A stretch of DNA of 64,000 bases from Woeseiaceae bacterium (lineage in GTDB: Bacteria; Pseudomonadota; Gammaproteobacteria; Steroidobacterales; Woeseiaceae). Location: NCBI GenBank assembly GCA_028280615.1, contig JANQLK010000052.1:1-64000 (forward strand), written 5' to 3'. The translations under genes were made by a program, and so were the position numbers. This document shows, one piece after another, positions 61,140 through 64,000 of the stretch (its first letter is position 1; each line of letters begins with the position of its first letter). The notes under the pieces were generated by a model. It was not told where the DNA came from, made no database searches, and saw only the letters and a list, made by a program, of their open reading frames with translations.

Positions 61140-61877
61140 ATGTCCCGTACATCGACACTGTCGCGGCTACAGCGGCTCGAGCTGCTTGCCACGAGACTCA
61201 AGTCCGATGCGCCTCTGGTTTTGCGCGAGCTTGCCAATGAACTGGGCGTCAGCCATCGGACTCTCAGTCGGGATATCGATATTCTGCGTGAGCGCGGCTT
61301 GCCCATCGAGGCGTCCAGGGGTCGCGGCGGCGGCGTCCGACTGCACTGGCGATGGAGTATCGGTCGGATTGCACTCAGCTATCGCGAGGCCGTCGATCTG
61401 TTGGTGAGCCTGGCCGTCGTCGAACAGATGAATTCGCCGATCCTGATGGCGAACCTGACATCCATTCGTCGCAAGTTGATGGCGTCGTTTTCTCCGTCCG
61501 ATCAACACAAGATCAGGCATTTCCGGTCCAGAATCCTGATCGGCCAGACCGCATCCATCGACGTACAGTCGGGCTATGAATTGCCGTCGCCGTCGTGTGT
61601 GGAGCAGCTGCACACGGCGTTCCTGATGTCGAAGGTCGCGATGCTTCGATACGAGGATGAGCGCGGCCGTCAAACCGCGCGGACGGTCGAGCCGCAGTTC
61701 CTGCTTCTAAACTACCCGGTTTGGTACGCATTGTGCTGGGACCGGAGCAGAGAGGCGGTCAGGACGTTGCGATGTGACCGGATGCTGTCAGTGTCGGTTG
61801 TGCACGAACATTTTCAACCGCGCCCGAAAGACGACTTTCGAGAGGCGCTGGAAGGCATCGCGATTGTTGAGACGTGA
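61140..61877 (+). CDS. WYL-domain HTH transcription regulator (second)
   Basis: From the ATG at 61140 the protein has 245 residues. Winged helix: SRLQRLELLATRLKSDAPLVLRELANELGVSHRTLSRDIDILRERGLPI, then EASRGRGGGVRLH. WYL-like C-terminal part: VEPQFLLLNYPVWYALCWDRSREAVRTLRCDRM. The start of the frame upstream (from 60771) overlaps the ABM gene antisense and is not protein-like. Divergent from the ABM-domain gene. Confidence 0.9.
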   Translation: MSRTSTLSRLQRLELLATRLKSDAPLVLRELANELGVSHRTLSRDIDILRERGLPIEASRGRGGGVRLHWRWSIGRIALSYREAVDLLVSLAVVEQMNSPILMANLTSIRRKLMASFSPSDQHKIRHFRSRILIGQTASIDVQSGYELPSPSCVEQLHTAFLMSKVAMLRYEDERGRQTARTVEPQFLLLNYPVWYALCWDRSREAVRTLRCDRMLSVSVVHEHFQPRPKDDFREALEGIAIVET

Positions 61878-61952
61878 CCTCATCTCGATTTGAACGCCGC
61901 GATGCTCCGACTCAGCCCGATTAGACGCCGAGCCGCGGGGCCATGAGCTTCG

Positions 61953-62390
61953 TCAATAGCCGAAATCCGTAAACTGCGTCAACGTCCTCCCGGGCGCGCC
62001 GCCCGCAACCGCCACGGCCTCGACTTCCACCAGCCATTCCGGCTCCACAAGCCCCGCGACGATCACGGTGGTAATGGCGGGGCTGACCCCGTCGAGCATG
62101 GCCTTGCGGACGTCGACGAGCTCACCCATGTCGCCGCGGCGGATCAGGAAGAACGACATCTTGGCAATGTCGCCGAACCCGAGACCGGCCTCGCCGAGCA
62201 CCCGCCCGACATTCTCGATGGCGTTGACACACTGCCCGCGGAAGCTCTGCGGCACGGTGCCGTCCGGGCCGGCACCGATCTGCCCGGACACGTAGACCGT
62301 GCGCGGGTCGCCGGCGGCGACGCCGTGTGCGTAGATGCCGGCATAGCGCCGGTCGACGGGGTAGGGGTTCAAGCGAACGGCGGCGGGCAT
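61953..62390 (-). CDS. RidA/YjgF-family protein (second)
   Basis: A 145-residue RidA-fold protein: VRLNPYPVDRRYAGIYAHGVAAGDPRTVYVSGQIGAGPDG, QCVNAIENVGRVLGEAGLGFGDIAKMSFFLI and SPAITTVIVAGLVEPEWLVEVEAVAVAG. The arginine of deaminating RidA (PAR) is Ile here (SPAITTV), as in subfamilies of unknown activity. It is divergent from a LysR regulator, about 90 bases apart, its probable controller. Confidence 0.9.
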   Translation of the reverse strand: MPAAVRLNPYPVDRRYAGIYAHGVAAGDPRTVYVSGQIGAGPDGTVPQSFRGQCVNAIENVGRVLGEAGLGFGDIAKMSFFLIRRGDMGELVDVRKAMLDGVSPAITTVIVAGLVEPEWLVEVEAVAVAGGAPGRTLTQFTDFGY

Positions 62391-62482
62391 GGCGTGACTC
62401 CGGGGTTCGTTAGCGACGTGTACAGCCTAATTGCCGAGCAAATCGCGAAAAACCCGCCGCAAGATGAAATAATAGTGACAAT

Positions 62483-63400
62483 ATGTCATTAATTGTGCCG
62501 AATCTGACAGCCGCGCAGGTTGCCGTGCTCGTCGCGGAACACGGCTCGTTCGTGGCCGCCGCACGGACGCTCGGTCTGTCCGCCTCGGCGGCCAGCAAGG
62601 CGCTGTCGCGCCTGGAGGACGAGCTTGGCGTGCGGCTTTTCAAACGCACGACCCGCAGCGTCCGCCTGACCCCGGCCGGACAGCGCTTCGTGCAAGGCGC
62701 CGGGCCGCTGCTCGCCGAGTTCCGAACGTTGGTGGCGGACGTCGCCGGCGAGGTCGGGGCGGTGCAGGGGCCGCTCAGAATCAGTGCCCCGGAAACGTTC
62801 GGGCGCCGCGTGCTCACTCCGCTGTTGCCCGGGTTCCTGGCCATGCACGCGGACGTGGATGCCGAGTTGCTGCTCGCCGACCGCCTCGTCGATTTGGCCG
62901 CGGAACCGATCGACGTCGCTATTCGCAGCGGGCCGCTGGCCGACAGCGCGACGCTGGTTGCCCGGCCCTTGCTTAACGATCCGCTCGTGGTCATCGCCGG
63001 CGCCGACTACGCCGCGGCGAACCGACCGGTGACGGCGCCCGACGACCTGTCGGCGCACCGCGCCGTCGTCTTTCGCAACGCCCGCACAGGCCGCGAAGAG
63101 CCCTGGCGTTTCAGCGGCGGCGTGAGCCGGCGGATGCACGGCGGCCTGGTCGTAAGCGACATGGAAGCCGCGTTCGAACTCGCCGCCGCCGGCGCCGGTC
63201 TCGCACAGGTTCCGCAGTACCTGGCGCGCGCGGCAATCGCCGACGGCCGGGTGGTCGAATTGATGCCTGAGCTGCGGCCAGACCCGGTCATGTACTCGGC
63301 GCTGTACCTGGACCGGCGCTACGTTATGCCGTCGATCCGCGCGTTCATCGACTATCTGGTGCGGCCGCGCGTCCTGCCTATGCCGTCGCGAACACGCTAG
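62483..63400 (+). CDS. LysR-family transcription regulator
   Basis: A 305-residue regulator. N-terminal winged helix: LIVPNLTAAQVAVLVAEHGSFVAAARTLGLSASAASKALSRLEDELGVRLFKRTTRSVRLTPAGQRF (in part), the classic LysR signature. The effector domain (about 90-300) has the periplasmic-binding fold: LRISAPETFGRRVLTPLLPGFLAMH, DVAIRSGPLADSATLVARPL, GAGLAQVPQYLARAAIADGRVVELMPEL. It reads away from the RidA-like gene, the likely target. Confidence 0.95.
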   Translation: MSLIVPNLTAAQVAVLVAEHGSFVAAARTLGLSASAASKALSRLEDELGVRLFKRTTRSVRLTPAGQRFVQGAGPLLAEFRTLVADVAGEVGAVQGPLRISAPETFGRRVLTPLLPGFLAMHADVDAELLLADRLVDLAAEPIDVAIRSGPLADSATLVARPLLNDPLVVIAGADYAAANRPVTAPDDLSAHRAVVFRNARTGREEPWRFSGGVSRRMHGGLVVSDMEAAFELAAAGAGLAQVPQYLARAAIADGRVVELMPELRPDPVMYSALYLDRRYVMPSIRAFIDYLVRPRVLPMPSRTR

Positions 63401-63434
63401 AGCGATCGCGGCTATCCAGTTGAGAGGAGAATTC

Positions 63435-64000
63435 ATGGCAAAGATGGATGCAGGGTTTCGTCGCAGTCGGGAGACTATTTTCGAACGTGAAGTAGAGAAT
63501 CTTGACAATCTGCGCACGATCAATCCTAAGAGAGTCTTAGGGAGTCTGAGTAGCACAATAGCAATCTTGCTGGACTTGTTGGTGTTCGCGAATGAAACGC
63601 CGTCGTTGGCCCTGGCGGAATTCAAGGAGAAGCGGGGAGGCGAGCTATTGGAATTGTGGGACCGAGAGTACGCAATCGTTGCCGCAATGTTCGAGCGCGG
63701 CGAGGTGAACTCTCAGTACCTGCCGCAGTTTGCGCAACTCTATCAGATCATGTTCTTCAGCTGGTTTGCACGGAAGTATCAACATACAGAAAAGTACCTG
63801 ACCGATGTGCGCAAGGGCATGGAAGCGTTAAACGCCGTAACCGTCGGCAAATACACGACCGATATGCTTCTGACTCTCGAGCGTTTCGTTGGCAAGCGAG
63901 ACGCGGCGTATCCCGCCAGCAAATATCAATACGACAAGTACGTGCTGCCCATGCGGCACTATTTGGAGTTGATGCAGAACGTCGCAGCAGGAAAGAGCCT
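63435..64000 (+). CDS. Unknown protein, cut by the right edge, atypical composition
   Basis: The ATG at 63435 follows GAGGAGA. The frame runs without a stop to the window end, giving at least 188 residues. The N-terminal part contains IAILLDLLVFANETPSLALAEF and a segment with RGGELLELWDREYAIVAAMFERG; later FFSWFARKYQHTEKYLTDVRKGMEAL and DAAYPASKYQYDKYVLPMRHYLEL. It looks mainly alpha-helical. The codon use (many TTG, TTA, AGA, ATA) and lower GC differ from the neighbours, which may mean recent transfer. No family was recognised; the gene continues past the edge. Confidence 0.75.
   Translation, partial: MAKMDAGFRRSRETIFEREVENLDNLRTINPKRVLGSLSSTIAILLDLLVFANETPSLALAEFKEKRGGELLELWDREYAIVAAMFERGEVNSQYLPQFAQLYQIMFFSWFARKYQHTEKYLTDVRKGMEALNAVTVGKYTTDMLLTLERFVGKRDAAYPASKYQYDKYVLPMRHYLELMQNVAAGKS

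Noticed and set aside
1-64000. CRISPR array, tRNA/rRNA genes, prophage or integron
   Set aside because: No regularly spaced palindromic repeats, no tRNA cloverleaf or rRNA core sequence, and no phage structural or integrase genes were recognised by reading.

Overview
The window looks like a chromosomal stretch of a GC-rich, aerobic gammaproteobacterium. This is an inference from gene content, not a database match: ECF sigma factor beside a kinase-TPR protein, RND efflux, MipA/OmpV-type barrel, LytTR regulators, pta-ackA, cbb3-type oxidase genes. No rRNA, tRNA, CRISPR array or complete insertion sequence was recognised. Genes are dense, on both strands, often joined by 4-base start/stop overlaps.

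Layout. 0-0.4 kb: the 5' end of a REP-associated tyrosine transposase (leaving through the left edge) and its array of short repeats. 0.4-6.5 kb: a voltage-gated potassium channel, a lipoprotein, and a kinase-TPR protein next to an ECF sigma factor. 6.7-24 kb: a degenerate LytM/M23 lipoprotein, a CadC-like regulator, a stand-alone DUF7948-type protein with an outer-membrane barrel, a Tat-exported flavoprotein, a beta-propeller protein, a GFA protein, a PQQ dehydrogenase, a LytTR regulator, a ferritin-like protein, an MDR reductase, a two-component system and a DUF2306 protein. 24.2-29.4 kb: a sigma-54 activator fused to a truncated hemoglobin, divergent from an operon of a periplasmic protein, Cu/Zn superoxide dismutase, a small exported protein, a thioredoxin-fold protein, a DUF1330 protein and Dps. 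29.5-41.3 kb: an aromatic amino acid decarboxylase, then respiratory genes and debris: an orphan nuoB, a SCO1 gene that has lost its copper site, a type II NADH dehydrogenase fragment, and an intact cupin-SCO1-cbb3-like oxidase operon. 41.5-48.5 kb: WYL regulator, VOC protein, SHOCT protein, TMEM175 channel, a second kinase-TPR protein, saccharopine dehydrogenase-like and RidA-like proteins. 48.6-58.7 kb: an RND efflux operon whose TolC protein carries an N-terminal binding-protein-like domain, then pta-ackA. 58.8-64 kb: MipA-like barrel, LytTR regulator, ABM protein with WYL regulator, RidA-like protein with LysR regulator, and an unknown gene cut by the right edge.

The best candidate for an undescribed system is at 24.2-29.4 kb. 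A PAS-AAA+-Fis activator carries a globin domain with a proximal histidine. The 245-bp divergent region holds an 18-bp palindrome, an inverted copy of its half, and a near-consensus -24/-12 promoter aimed at the antioxidant operon. The simplest reading is a heme-based gas or redox sensor that switches on a superoxide/peroxide/iron protection operon. The TolC fusion and the cbb3-like oxidase with an Ig-like cytochrome subunit are the next most unusual loci.
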